A stretch of DNA of 57,926 nucleotides from a bacterium (GCA_024742475.1 JANSYI010000045.1:1-57926); one strand, 5' to 3'. Positions 1 to 9,466 are shown, numbered from the stretch's first letter. A program made the numbers and translations. The notes: generated by a model not told the origin, from the letters alone.

Positions 1-141
1 CCTCGATCTTCGTCCGCGTCTGCAACACCCCACCCGACCCACTGTAGTAGGTGATCGTGGTGTGCTCGTGCGAGGACGTCTTCGGTTCGGGCAGACGCTT
101 GTGTTTGCGCAGCGTGACGTGCTCGTGGCGCGCATGCACCG
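1..141. repeat. terminal direct repeat, copy 1 (circular overlap)
   Basis: These 141 bases are identical to the last 141 bases of the window (57786-57926). The toxin reading frame continues through the repeat without interruption, so this is the overlap left by an assembler on a circular molecule, not a biological repeat. The true circle is about 57,785 bp. Confidence 0.95.
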
Positions 142-3100
142 ACACCGAGACTGGGCGCGCGGCGAGGTCGTACTCGATGCGGGTCGCCGGCTCGTCCTCC
201 GACGTTCCCTCGCCGTCAACGCCGACCGTCCAGGTCTTCGTCACCCGGCCCAGCGCGTCGAAGCGAACGTTCGCCTCGACCCCATTCGCATCGACGACCC
301 GCGTGGCCGCAAGTGTGCGCGGATCGAAGTCCGAGCGCACCGTGTTGCCCAACGCGTCGGTGGCCGCGACCGCAAAGTAGGCGTCGTCGTCATACTCCAC
401 GCTCGCCGCGTTGCCGAACGCGTCCACAGAGCGCGTCGCCAGGAAGAAGCGGCCCGGGTCGTGCTCTGACGTCCCCGAGGGTGCCCAATACAGCCCGGCA
501 TCCTTCACGTACGGCGACGACTCCAGACGCGCCTTGGCCAGCGCGTCATCTCCGAACGCGGCGTCGAATTGGGCCTGGGAGAACACCGCCGAGTGGCTCG
601 AATGCACGATGCCGGTCCTGCCGATGCCGCCGGGCGTCCCCGAAGCCGCGCCCCCGAAGGGCCCGGCGACGTCGTCATCCATGAAGTAGGTCCGCGCGTG
701 GCTGAGCAGCTCCCCGCCGCCCATGGCCCGAAGCGCCGCCATCGAGAACGGTGCTGTCGAGTCCCCGCTCTGCCCGGGCACGGCGAAGCTCTTCGTCTCG
801 GCCACCGCCCCGACGCGGTAGTGCTCCGGTGTGTCCACGTCGAAGACGGTGACCACCTCGGTGCGCACCACCTCGGTGCGGCGCTGCGGATCATCCCCAG
901 GCGCATCGGAGGAGATGAGGTCCGCCGGAGGCGCCTTCTCGGGGCCTGCGTCGGGCGGTTTCGTCCCTGACGGGTCGTCCACCTCACCCGTCGCAACATC
1001 GATCGACACCGTCCGCGTCATCCCCGACGCCCACGCTTCGTAGACCCCGTCGTCGCTTACAAGCTGCTCGGACGGCGCGGGGTCGGCCTGCGCATCGAAG
1101 AAGAACAGCTCGACCCGCCGGTTCGCGGGCTCGGGCGTATCGTCCGGCGTCGGCACAGCCAGGAACGCCTCGCCGGCGCCGACAGCCCGGACCGAGACGC
1201 CCTCGGGCATCGACGCCGCCGCGTGCTCGAAGTACGCCGCGACCAACGCGGCTCGGTCGCCCCCTGTGGCGTCCACGAACGCGCCGAAGCTCGCGTGTCC
1301 GAGCGCCCCGGCCATGTGCGCGTCCTCGACCGGCCCCCAGACGCCGACACCGCTGCCTTCGTACTCCGCGAGCCACACCGAGATGTCGCCCTGCAGCAAC
1401 GCGGACATGCTGCGCGCACGCGACAGCGACAGCGCTGCGTTGTCGTGGGTCTGCCCCTCGGTGTCGGTGTGCCCGACGACGACCACATCGGCGCCCGCTC
1501 TGCCCTGATGCACCGCATGCGCGGCACGAAGACCCGGCAGCGCCGAGGGCAGCACGAAGCTCTTTGCCTCCTCGAACATCGGCCCCACGAGTCGCACGCG
1601 AACGCCGGTCTCTTCCGCCTCCGGGTCCGTCGGCCCGAACGGGTCTGTCGGCCCCAGGGGAAGTGTGGGCTCGGGCACCGCCTCGCGCCGCGGGTAGGCG
1701 ACTTCGATGCTCTTGCGCAGGACGCCATGGTCGTCGACCTCCAGAACCGCGCTGTGGCTGACCCGTGGGTCGGGCGTCTCCTTGCGCTCGTAGCTGTACG
1801 AAAGCGACTGCTCGGCGACCACAAGCAAGCAGCGGTGGTCGTCGCCGCTGGCTACCGTCTTCACGTCGTAGCCGTGCACGGAGATCGCCAACGGCCGCTT
1901 CGCGACCTCGGCCGCCTCGGCCTTCGCCTCCTCGTCAGAGCCCAGCTCGACCTCCGGCCGCACCTCGGCGTAGCTCTCCGAGCGCAGCAGCGACCCCTTG
2001 AGCGCCCGTACGACCTCGGGGTCGCCATTGCCGGGCTCGGGCAGCAACACCACGGCAGGGTCGTAGGCCTGGTTGTACTCGGTCTCGTACAGATCGCTGA
2101 GGCTGGCGCCACCGGGCGGCACGATGCCCAGATGAAACCACGAGCGGGTGAACGTCCGAGGCAGCGCGTGCTCGACGTCGAAGAGCTGCCGCTTCGAGAC
2201 CTTGCCCCCGCCGCGAACCAGCGCCCGCTCCCGCATGAGCTCGAGCTCCTGCGCGTCGGCTTGCTCGACGAAGCCAAAACCTCGGAACTCGCGCTCGAGC
2301 GGGTCCCAGCAACCGTGGCGGTAGTCGAGGGTCGATGAAGCGAAGACCTCGGCCACCATGTCGTAGGACTCGACCTCGGTGACGACGGGCACGCAGCGCG
2401 GGAGTCGGGCGATCGGCGACGCGTCTTCGGGGGAAGGCTCGAGCGCCGTGCTCGGCCGATAGGTGAAGAACGTCTGCAGGCCGATGCCGCCTACCTCCGC
2501 GCCGAGCACGTACTGCCGAATGTCTCCCTGTGCGCCGGGGAAGAAGTCGACCGCAGTCACCGTCGCGTTCGCCTCCTTCTTGGCGAATACGAAGGACCCG
2601 GTCCCCCTGCCCTCGATGCGGCACAGCGAGCACAGCCCCAGCTCGTCGAACGCGGGGATCGGGAACGACTCGAGGATGTCGGTGAACGCACCGTCTTGTT
2701 GCACGAGCACCCGCGCCTGGCCGTCCTCGAGGATGAGCAGGTCGGCCCCACCGATGCCGTCGATGTCGAAGGCCCGGATCCGCCGAGGATCGACCGCGGG
2801 CCCTTGCAGCCCATCACGGGTCGGGAGCGACGCTACCGGAAACCCCATCGAGACCGCCTCGCCAAACGACCCGTGCCCGAGCCCGGGCCAGACCGTCAGC
2901 GCTCCGTGGTCGACGTGCACGAGGTCGGGCAAGCCGTCGCCGCTGAGGTCGACGAGCATCACGCACGCGTCCGGGTCGTCGAGCACCGCCCCAGCCCCGC
3001 CAGGCATCGGCGGCGTGTCCACCGGTTCCCAGCCGCGCGCGGGGCCTTCGAACCGCCAAACCGTCGGAGCCTCGCCCTGGGCCTGCACCACCAGCGCGTC

Positions 3101-4747
3101 GGTGCGCCCGTCGCCGTCGAGATCCCCCCACAGCACCCGCGGGAACCCGGTCTCCTCGTCGAAGTCGGCCTCCGGAGGCACGGACGGCAGCACCGCGGCC
3201 GCCTTCCAGCCATCGTCGTCCGCATTCCGCTCCCACACCTGGCCCGTGCCACCGGGGCCGAGCTCGACCAACGCAGGGCGTCCGTCGAGGTCGAGGTCGA
3301 AGAAGCGCTGCCGATGCGCATCCTGACTGTTCGAGGCCGACGCACCGAACGCGAGACGTTGCGGCGGCGCGTTCGACTCTGCATCGACGCAGCGGTGGTA
3401 GTCGAACTGCCCCATGTGGCGCACGAGCAGCCCGGCCGTCGCGCGCCCATCGAGGTCGATGAACTCCGCGTTGGTCTTCTTCTTGGAGAGGTCGAGCCCC
3501 TCGAACGCCGGGAGGGCCCGCGCCGTCGGTTTCATGCCGTCGGCTTCGTAGATGAACTCGCGGGCGGGCGCCCGCAGCTCGGAGCCATCATCCCCGATGC
3601 CCACATGCTCGACCTTGGTGAGCAGCGCGGCGGCGTGATCGGTGTTGTAGGTCAGCTCGGTGCGCGAGACGAGCAGCGTCTGCCCGCCGAGTCGGTGCAC
3701 CACCCGGACACCCCGGCACAGCCGACGCGTCCGAACCTCGAAGCCCGCGCGGCCAAAGGAGAAGGCGTCCTTGCGGGCCAGCCAGGCGCTCGGGTCATCC
3801 TGTGCGAGCTCGCCCGAGCCCGGCTCGGCCTCCCAGTCGAGCAGCACCTCGAACAAGAAGTCCTCGGGCGAGGCCGTGCACAGCGCCAGCATCTCGGCCT
3901 CCGAGCCCATCGGAAACGCCGAGGCTGCCGACGCCTTGTTGGCGTACAGCGCCCGAACGAGCACGCTCTGGCACCCCGCAGCTCGCCCGGCCTCGACGTC
4001 CGTGTCGGTGACGTACTGGTAGACGAGCGTATTGCCCAGGGGGTCGAGCTGCGCGCAGAGGTTCCACCGAAACACCCGCGTCGGGTCGTCGGGATCGGCG
4101 ACCCGCGAGGCCGGCTCGACACCGAAGAGCGAGACGACGTTGCTCGCGCTCGTCACCCGCCAGTGGGAGATGCCGGCTTTCTCCCAGCGCTCGATCCGGG
4201 AGAAGCCGGACTCGAGCCGAGGCTGATAGCGCGTGACCGTGTAGCCGTCGGGGCCCGGTCCGCTGCCGACCTTGACCAGCTCGGCCGCGTCCGAGAACAC
4301 GAACACGTCCGACTCCGCCGCGTCGTCGTAGGTAGGCACGCCGCGAGCGCTCTGGCCCCCGTTCTTCGGTAGGTGAGGGCGCGTCGTCGCACGCTGAACA
4401 TAGGGAACCGACAGCGCCCAGCCCTGGCCGAACGGTCCGTTTTCCCCGTTGCTGTCGTAGCCCAGCCCCAGGCTCGGGGTCAGGGTGCGCCCCGGCGGCA
4501 CTGGAAACGCAATGCTGCCCGTCACCGAGCCCATCACGGGATTCACCGAGAACTTCTCGCCCAGCTTCGGCAGCGAGACCCCGCCCTCGGAGCCGCCGAC
4601 CTCGGGCGTCATCGCCTGCGGGTCTTCTTGCCCCTCGACGTGAACCACCAGCTCGTGGTGCTTGCCCGCCTCCACGGGAAGCGGCGGCGTCTCTCCGTTG
4701 GGAAGCAGCCGCACGTGGTGCGTGACGTCGGGCTTATCGTCGGCCAT
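1..4747 (-). CDS. SpvB/TcB-RHS toxin with OmpA-like insert, N-terminal part (continues at 57785)
   Basis: N-terminal 1,580 or so residues of a protein of about 2,740 residues that crosses the circular join. ATG at 4747; the frame is open to base 1 and continues in the frame ending at 54310. Residues about 35-330 have the SpvB look (SVNPVMGS, then GYDSNGENGPFGQGW). FG-GAP-like motifs follow (DLDGDGR near residue 540, DLSGDGLPDL near 600) with the TcB middle region (WDPLEREFRGFGF near 810). Residues about 1045-1215 are an OmpA-type peptidoglycan-binding domain (VVGHTDTEG at about 1090, ANRRVELFFFD at about 1205) with a long helical insert between its halves. SpvB and TcB proteins form the shell that encloses a toxic C-terminus. 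The OmpA insert, which would tie the shell to a cell wall, is unusual. No TcA pore gene or VgrG/PAAR gene is on the plasmid, so the delivery route is unknown. Confidence 0.9.
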   Translation of the reverse strand, partial: MADDKPDVTHHVRLLPNGETPPLPVEAGKHHELVVHVEGQEDPQAMTPEVGGSEGGVSLPKLGEKFSVNPVMGSVTGSIAFPVPPGRTLTPSLGLGYDSNGENGPFGQGWALSVPYVQRATTRPHLPKNGGQSARGVPTYDDAAESDVFVFSDAAELVKVGSGPGPDGYTVTRYQPRLESGFSRIERWEKAGISHWRVTSASNVVSLFGVEPASRVADPDDPTRVFRWNLCAQLDPLGNTLVYQYVTDTDVEAGRAAGCQSVLVRALYANKASAASAFPMGSEAEMLALCTASPEDFLFEVLLDWEAEPGSGELAQDDPSAWLARKDAFSFGRAGFEVRTRRLCRGVRVVHRLGGQTLLVSRTELTYNTDHAAALLTKVEHVGIGDDGSELRAPAREFIYEADGMKPTARALPAFEGLDLSKKKTNAEFIDLDGRATAGLLVRHMGQFDYHRCVDAESNAPPQRLAFGASASNSQDAHRQRFFDLDLDGRPALVELGPGGTGQVWERNADDDGWKAAAVLPSVPPEADFDEETGFPRVLWGDLDGDGRTDALVVQAQGEAPTVWRFEGPARGWEPVDTPPMPGGAGAVLDDPDACVMLVDLSGDGLPDLVHVDHGALTVWPGLGHGSFGEAVSMGFPVASLPTRDGLQGPAVDPRRIRAFDIDGIGGADLLILEDGQARVLVQQDGAFTDILESFPIPAFDELGLCSLCRIEGRGTGSFVFAKKEANATVTAVDFFPGAQGDIRQYVLGAEVGGIGLQTFFTYRPSTALEPSPEDASPIARLPRCVPVVTEVESYDMVAEVFASSTLDYRHGCWDPLEREFRGFGFVEQADAQELELMRERALVRGGGKVSKRQLFDVEHALPRTFTRSWFHLGIVPPGGASLSDLYETEYNQAYDPAVVLLPEPGNGDPEVVRALKGSLLRSESYAEVRPEVELGSDEEAKAEAAEVAKRPLAISVHGYDVKTVASGDDHRCLLVVAEQSLSYSYERKETPDPRVSHSAVLEVDDHGVLRKSIEVAYPRREAVPEPTLPLGPTDPFGPTDPEAEETGVRVRLVGPMFEEAKSFVLPSALPGLRAAHAVHQGRAGADVVVVGHTDTEGQTHDNAALSLSRARSMSALLQGDISVWLAEYEGSGVGVWGPVEDAHMAGALGHASFGAFVDATGGDRAALVAAYFEHAAASMPEGVSVRAVGAGEAFLAVPTPDDTPEPANRRVELFFFDAQADPAPSEQLVSDDGVYEAWASGMTRTVSIDVATGEVDDPSGTKPPDAGPEKAPPADLISSDAPGDDPQRRTEVVRTEVVTVFDVDTPEHYRVGAVAETKSFAVPGQSGDSTAPFSMAALRAMGGGELLSHARTYFMDDDVAGPFGGAASGTPGGIGRTGIVHSSHSAVFSQAQFDAAFGDDALAKARLESSPYVKDAGLYWAPSGTSEHDPGRFFLATRSVDAFGNAASVEYDDDAYFAVAATDALGNTVRSDFDPRTLAATRVVDANGVEANVRFDALGRVTKTWTVGVDGEGTSEDEPATRIEYDLAARPVSVSVHARHEHVTLRKHKRLPEPKTSSHEHTTITYYSGSGGVLQTRTKIE

Positions 4748-4884
4748 CCGGGCGAGCGCACCGTACCATCGCCCTCACGCCGGCCCCCAGCGACCGTCAG
4801 CAGAAAGGACAGGTCCTACCCCCCTGCCCTCTTCTGCACAGGCTGCTTGTCGCATCTCGAGCCGTCCGAGAAACTTGCCCCGCC

Positions 4885-6003
4885 GTGGCTCTCAAGCCGA
4901 TCAAGCTGTGTCTGAACGGCGAGGATTTCCACCTCGTGCCCTCGCGCGAGCTCGACCGGTGGGGCGGTTTCCTCAACGGCAAGCGCGGCGCGTTCGAGCT
5001 CATCACCCCCGACAACATCGACGCCATTCGTCGTGCCCTCATGTGCCCGCGATGGATCGATACCGAGGGGGTCTACACCGAGCTGTACAAACAGCTGGAA
5101 GACCGCTCCGCCCTTTTCTTCGAAGTCCCTCCTCAAGAACTCCCGTTCGACACCCCGCCGATCACCGACATCACTGACCTGCTCCCAAAGGGCGACACCG
5201 ACGACCGCGGGCAGGGTCCTAGCCCTCACGGAGGGCTGCGCTGGATCGAGGTGATCTGCGTTTCAGCCAAGGGCGAGTCCTTTGCGGGCGCCAAGGCCCG
5301 TATTCGGCTACCGGACGGCCGGAGCGAGTACGTCACGCTCGACGCTCGCTCGAGCGTTCGCTTCGACGACCTCACCGAAAGCGGCACCGTTCACTTCGAG
5401 CTATCTGGAGATGCCCAAGCCCGCGGCTCGCTGCCGCTGTCTGGCGGTACCCGCTACGAGCTCGGCAAGTCGATCGGGCTTTCGACGCAGCGGCAACACG
5501 TCCTGGTCGTTCACCCGAACCCGCGCGCATTCGTCTCCGCCGAGCTGTTCCTGGATGAAGAACCGGTGACCACCGGAAGCTACACCCTGTCGACCAAGGG
5601 CGGCGACCATGGCGGAGTGCTCGATGGAGAAGCCGTGCGCGCGGAGGGGTTCCCCCTACCGTCGCAGGCCACCTATGCATTCGAGAACGTGCTGTTGCCT
5701 CCCCGGCCGGAGGCCAGCCCGGAGTCGGACCGAGGCACTGACGCCACGACCGATGGAAGCGACCCCCAACCCGACGGCAAAGACGGAGCCACGCTTCCAA
5801 CCGCCCCCGTACCTCAAGACGGCGTCAGGATTACTCTACGGCTCGACGACGGCACGCCCCTGCCCGCCACGATCGAGCTGCAACACGCTCGAACAGATGC
5901 ATCCGACGGGCACCACGCAACCTTCGAGGGGGTTGAGGGGCCCGCCGTGGTCATTGCTCGAGGCGTCATGCCCGGCGAGAGTCCTCAGGGGCTAGAGCCC
6001 TGA
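4885..6003 (+). CDS. unknown protein divergent from the toxin
   Basis: 372 residues from a GTG start with no clear Shine-Dalgarno, divergent from the toxin with 137 bp between them. No family recognised. The first 110 residues are mixed alpha/beta (LCLNGEDFHLVPSRELDRWGG). Residues about 120-290 look like one or two beta-sandwich domains (GAKARIRLPDGRSEYV, then the AFENVLLPP end). An Asp/Pro-rich linker leads to a short C-terminal beta domain (GVRITLRLDDGTPLPATIEL). Its position suggests an adaptor, chaperone or delivery accessory for the toxin, but that is only context. A hairpin overlaps its stop codon. Confidence 0.6.
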   Translation: MALKPIKLCLNGEDFHLVPSRELDRWGGFLNGKRGAFELITPDNIDAIRRALMCPRWIDTEGVYTELYKQLEDRSALFFEVPPQELPFDTPPITDITDLLPKGDTDDRGQGPSPHGGLRWIEVICVSAKGESFAGAKARIRLPDGRSEYVTLDARSSVRFDDLTESGTVHFELSGDAQARGSLPLSGGTRYELGKSIGLSTQRQHVLVVHPNPRAFVSAELFLDEEPVTTGSYTLSTKGGDHGGVLDGEAVRAEGFPLPSQATYAFENVLLPPRPEASPESDRGTDATTDGSDPQPDGKDGATLPTAPVPQDGVRITLRLDDGTPLPATIELQHARTDASDGHHATFEGVEGPAVVIARGVMPGESPQGLEP

Positions 6004-6005
6004 GG
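5983..6005 (+). terminator. hairpin at the end of the 4885 gene
   Basis: Perfect 8-bp inverted repeat (CCTCAGGG / CCCTGAGG) with a 7-base loop that contains the TAG stop. There is no T-run on either strand, so it may be a weak or Rho-assisted terminator. It separates the 4885 gene from the convergent par operon. Confidence 0.45.
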
Positions 6006-6039
6006 AGGCAGCGGCTTTTGGGTGCGGGTCTCAGTGTCG

Positions 6040-6411
6040 TCAGACACCGAGATAGGCAGCGAGAGCCTGTTCGGCTACATCAGAGAGTTCGCACTCATCT
6101 TCAATAGCTCGGTAGCGAAGCTTCTTACGGACGGTGGCACTGAGGTACAAGGTCTGCTTACGACGCCCCTCGGTCTTGCTCGAGGCAGCGGCACCTTTGC
6201 GTTTGGGCCTCGACTTCGACTTCGGGGTCGCACAAGGCTTCTCCGGCACCTCTTCTACATCCCGCTCAGGAGACATCGTCGGGCGCTCGTGAACAACTTC
6301 GAGAGGCGGAGCCGGCACGGCATCCGGTACCGCCTCGAAGGCCTCTTCAAGCTGCGTGACCGTCGGCTTCGGTTTCCGAATCGTGGTTCTCGGGACTGAT
6401 CGTGAAGGCAT
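6040..6411 (-). CDS. RHH partition partner (ParG/ParB-like)
   Basis: 123 residues, ATG at 6411, starting 65 bp inside the 3' end of parA. The N-terminal 80 residues are Pro/Lys/Arg-rich and look disordered. The C-terminus has a ribbon-helix-helix pattern: strand QTLYLS, then two helices (VRKKLRYRAIEDECEL, SDVAEQALAAYLGV). Small RHH proteins with a flexible N-terminus directly after parA are the centromere-binding partners of type Ib ParA systems, such as ParG of TP228. It is expected to bind the 16-bp repeats upstream of parA and to repress the operon. Confidence 0.75.
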   Translation of the reverse strand: MPSRSVPRTTIRKPKPTVTQLEEAFEAVPDAVPAPPLEVVHERPTMSPERDVEEVPEKPCATPKSKSRPKRKGAAASSKTEGRRKQTLYLSATVRKKLRYRAIEDECELSDVAEQALAAYLGV

Positions 6412-7051
6412 GGGATTCTACTTCCTGGGCGAGCCGCACGAACGTTTTTGCGGCGGGGTCTTTCGGGTCGTAGTCGAGAACCGTCTGCCCGGCGCTCTGA
6501 GCCTCGGGGATCCGAACCCGTTGTGGGATCTCCGTCTTCAAGACCGTGGTCTCGGTTTCGGCGACGTCGGCTCGAAGCGCATCGCAAAGCAATGTCCTCG
6601 ACATCTTGTTGAGAACCAGGAGGATCCGCGGGGGCACTCCGGGGTGAGAGGCAGCGATCGTCTCGACGTAGTCGAGCGTCGGTCCGAGAGCATCGCCCTC
6701 GAATCCGCCACAACAGGTGGGGATAACAACAGCATCAGCGACGAGTACGGCTCCCCGCTGCTCCGCCCCCAATCTCGGGGGGGTGTCGATGATGACGCGG
6801 TCATATTCGGCAGCGAGCTTGGGGACCTGCCGGATCAGCAAGCGCCCCTGCTCAACGCTCACAACGTCGACCCCCTGCCCTTCAGGTGATTTCGCAGCCC
6901 ACGACGAGGCGGTGTCCTGAGGGTCCGCGTCCACGATGATGACCTTCAGACCCTCTGCGCGCCACGCGGCAGCCAAACCGGTGGCGACGGTCGTCTTTCC
7001 CGCCCCACCCTTCTGCGAGGCAACGGTGATGACGAGTCCCGTTCGTTCCAT
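6347..7051 (-). CDS. parA: ParA-family partition ATPase
   Basis: 234 residues. ATG at 7051 was chosen because the deviant Walker A motif follows at once (QKGGAGKTT, with signature K14 and K19); the frame upstream of it only reads through the 16-bp repeat array. The Walker B-like VIIDTPPRLG motif is present. There is no N-terminal HTH domain, so this is the short ParA type that works with a separate RHH protein. It segregates plasmid copies at division by ATP-dependent patterning on the nucleoid. It forms an operon with the overlapping RHH gene, and the promoter must lie in or next to the repeat array. Confidence 0.93.
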   Translation of the reverse strand: MERTGLVITVASQKGGAGKTTVATGLAAAWRAEGLKVIIVDADPQDTASSWAAKSPEGQGVDVVSVEQGRLLIRQVPKLAAEYDRVIIDTPPRLGAEQRGAVLVADAVVIPTCCGGFEGDALGPTLDYVETIAASHPGVPPRILLVLNKMSRTLLCDALRADVAETETTVLKTEIPQRVRIPEAQSAGQTVLDYDPKDPAAKTFVRLAQEVESHAFTISPENHDSETEADGHAA

Positions 7052-7091
7052 ACCAGAGCGATATCTCTGGTAGCGGCCAACTCCAAATTTC

Positions 7092-7740
7092 TGACGCTTG
7101 AACGCCTCGGCGTCATGACGCCTCGACGCCCTAGCGCTTCGACGTCCTGATGCCTGGACATCCTGACGCCTCGACGTCCCGGCGCCTCGACGCCTCGACG
7201 TCCTGGCGCTTCGACGTCCCGGCGCCTCGACGTCCTGGCGCTTCGACGTCCTGGCGCTTCGACGCCCCGGCGCCTCGACGTCCTGGCGCTTCGACGTCCT
7301 GGCGCTTCGACGTCCCGGCGCCTCGACGTCCTGGCGCTTCGACGTCCTGGCGCTTCGACGTCCCGGCGCTTCGACGTCCTGGCGCTTCGACGTCCCGGCG
7401 CCTCGACGTCCTGGCGCTTCGACGCCCCGACGCTTCGACGTCCCGGCGCCTCGACGCCTCGACATCCTGGCGCTTCGACGCCCCGACGCTTCGACGTCCC
7501 GGCGCCTCGACGCTTCGACATCCTGGCGCTTCGACGCCCCGACGCCCCGGCGCTTCGACGCCCCGGCGCTTCGACGTCCCGACGTCCCGGCGCTTCGACG
7601 TCCCGACGTCTCGACGCTTCGACGCCCCAGCGCCTCGACGTCTCGGCGCTTCGACGTCCCAGCGCCTCGACGCTTTGACGTCCTAGCGCCTGGACAGCTT
7701 GAGCCCTCGGCGCTCCAACGCCGAGATGGCTTGACGTCCT
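7092..7740. repeat. array of about 40 tandem 16-bp repeats (centromere/iteron candidate)
   Basis: The whole intergenic gap between parA and the Rep candidate is a near-perfect tandem array. Plus-strand consensus is TCCYGGCGCYTCGACG, with a few 8-bp half-units (CCTCGACG, TCCCGACG) and decay at both edges. The consensus contains GGCGCC and GACGTC palindromes. The position directly upstream of parA fits a centromere for the RHH protein; an iteron origin for the neighbouring Rep candidate is the alternative. Because 16 bp is not a multiple of 3, every frame reads as a 16-residue repeat, which produces long false ORFs on both strands. Confidence 0.9.
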
Positions 7741-7755
7741 GACCCTCTGCGGCAT

Positions 7756-9420
7756 CTACCCCCAGATGAGTTCACCGAGCTTCAAGAATTTCTCTCTGAG
7801 TAGAAGCTGATCGATCTCGTCAGGGATCGAAGTCCCACGTTCTCTGCGTTTTCTCCAGACCTCGAGGTTCTGCGCGACCTCCGCACCACCCCCGTCTAAA
7901 GCCCGCGTTCGTGCGCAAAGACTGTTGTTCGGTGGGGGAGGGGAGTCACTGCCGTTCGATGAGAGGGGCGGAGGCGTAGCCGGAGCGGGAGAAGAGTCGC
8001 GAAGCGACACGTCCGAACAGGGGGGAGAAGGGGGTCTCCCCCTTCGAGCCCTTAGTCCCCCTTCCCCCGAAGGGGGGGGGACGGGGTTGTCGGCATTTTG
8101 TGCCGGGCAATTTAACCTCGTGTCTGAGAGCTTCTCTTTCGCCTTCTGCCGACGACTCCGCAGAGGCTCTGGGCGCTCCTCTCTCACGTCCCCCCGAGCT
8201 CTTTGCACTGCCCGCTCTGCGCGCTCGAAGCGGGACCGCCGAGCGGTTTGTCGAGCACTCGTGGCTGCCCTACGAGCGCTCGTCCTGGTGTATCCGGAGC
8301 GCCTCGGCACCCGTTCGCCCTGTCGGGCTCGACGCTCGCAGACCAACGGCAACAAGATCTCCGACAGGACCGGGCCAGCCTGGAGCAGCAGATAGTGGTG
8401 GTCGCTCGGGCGTTCGCCCGAGCCCCGCTTCCACGTCTGCCTCTTCGCGACGAGGCCGAGCGCGACGAGGCCAGGGGGGCGCCCGGTGCCGCCGTTGAGC
8501 GCGTATCTCATCGCTCGCTCGGACATCCCGAGGTCCGAGGCTAGGATCGGCTGGTACTCGTAGATGCCCATCGCGCCGCCCATGTAGGCGGTCACCACGG
8601 CCCGCAGCAGACTCCATTGCGTCCGCGTCAGCTCCGGAAACATGCCGCGCAGGCACCCAGGCATGTTGTCGAAGCGATCGCCAAGGTCGCGGACCGTGAA
8701 GCATTGGGCCTCGACGTTGTCCATCGTCCGGGCGGCGGACAGCCCTTCGTCCCAGGTCGAGGCACGTCCGACCCGGCGCTCGATGCCGTCGAGCTGAAGC
8801 TCGAGCTGCGAACACGAGACGTGCTTGCCTGTCCCATGGCGCCGCCAGTTTGCCCAGGGCAAGCACCCCAGCTGCTTGGCGTTCTCCCGGTACTGAGCCA
8901 TCCGAGCTTCGCGCTCGGCGGCCCGCTGGGCGCGGCGGCGCTCCTGCTCCTCTGGAGGGACACAATCGTCCTCATAGCCTGCCCAGACCTCGGCGAGCTT
9001 TTCCGCGGACGTAGCCTCGGTGCTGACGAGGGTCTGTGGGACATCGGGAAGCCCCACCTGAGACTCGGCATTGACGAAGCTTGGCGCAGCAGACGACGAG
9101 GGCTCCCCACACGCCTCTTCAGAGCGCTCTGCCCCCGCTCGCTGCTGGGGGGGGTTCGTCTCGCAGAGCTCCTCAGCGCAGCTCTGCGAGGCGCTCTCGG
9201 CTCCGCAGCTCAGGGCACCGACGTCCGTAGCAGGGGAGGGCGCTCGGCTTCCATCGCAGGTCGCCATCTGGACACCCCTGCGGAACCGAGACTGCAAGAC
9301 GGCCCCGCAGTCCCCCTCGGGTTTGTCGGTCGCTGCCTCTCGCTGGGCCAGCACGCCTTCGAGCTGAGCCGCCAGCTTCGGGTCCAGGCGACGGAGCTTC
9401 TCGAGGTCACCACGCCTCAT
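7756..9420 (-). CDS. candidate replication initiator with winged helix
   Basis: 554 residues, ATG at 9420. No named Rep family recognised. The N-terminal 120 residues are low-complexity. Residues about 130-220 are charged. About 230-360 form a folded core with a winged-helix look (TQWSLLRAVVTAYMGG, DLGMSERAMRYALNGG, GLVALGLVAKRQTW, DHHYLLL). The C-terminus is Arg/Ser/Pro-rich and disordered apart from the last 40 residues. Evidence for a Rep role is contextual: it sits next to the 16-bp array and par operon, has a palindromic operator 28 bp upstream, and no other initiator candidate is visible. It could instead be a transcription regulator. Confidence 0.55.
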   Translation of the reverse strand: MRRGDLEKLRRLDPKLAAQLEGVLAQREAATDKPEGDCGAVLQSRFRRGVQMATCDGSRAPSPATDVGALSCGAESASQSCAEELCETNPPQQRAGAERSEEACGEPSSSAAPSFVNAESQVGLPDVPQTLVSTEATSAEKLAEVWAGYEDDCVPPEEQERRRAQRAAEREARMAQYRENAKQLGCLPWANWRRHGTGKHVSCSQLELQLDGIERRVGRASTWDEGLSAARTMDNVEAQCFTVRDLGDRFDNMPGCLRGMFPELTRTQWSLLRAVVTAYMGGAMGIYEYQPILASDLGMSERAMRYALNGGTGRPPGLVALGLVAKRQTWKRGSGERPSDHHYLLLQAGPVLSEILLPLVCERRARQGERVPRRSGYTRTSARRAATSARQTARRSRFERAERAVQRARGDVREERPEPLRSRRQKAKEKLSDTRLNCPAQNADNPVPPPSGEGGLRARRGRPPSPPCSDVSLRDSSPAPATPPPLSSNGSDSPPPPNNSLCARTRALDGGGAEVAQNLEVWRKRRERGTSIPDEIDQLLLREKFLKLGELIWG

Positions 9421-9448
9421 TGAGGGCCCCCTCGAGCAGCGAAAAATG

Positions 9449-9466
9449 CGGAGGAGATCTCCTCCG
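9449..9466. promoter_or_regulatory. 18-bp perfect palindrome upstream of the Rep candidate
   Basis: CGGAGGAGATCTCCTCCG lies 28 bp upstream of the minus-strand ATG at 9420. It is a likely operator for a dimeric regulator. The core GGAGATCTCC recurs in a second perfect palindrome at 31745-31758. Confidence 0.6.

Noticed and set aside
1..141. Terminal repeats of a linear phage genome
   Set aside because: An odd k-mer-sized overlap inside a continuous gene fits a circular assembly better than packaged redundant ends.
7052..7465. N-terminal extension of ParA to 372 residues
   Set aside because: The extra residues are a reading of the repeat array; the Walker A motif follows the ATG at 7051 at normal distance.
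7069..7755. Long open frames of 170-270 residues across the 16-bp array on both strands
   Set aside because: All frames are open because a 16-bp GC-rich repeat lacks stops; the proteins are artificial 16-residue repeats with no start signals.
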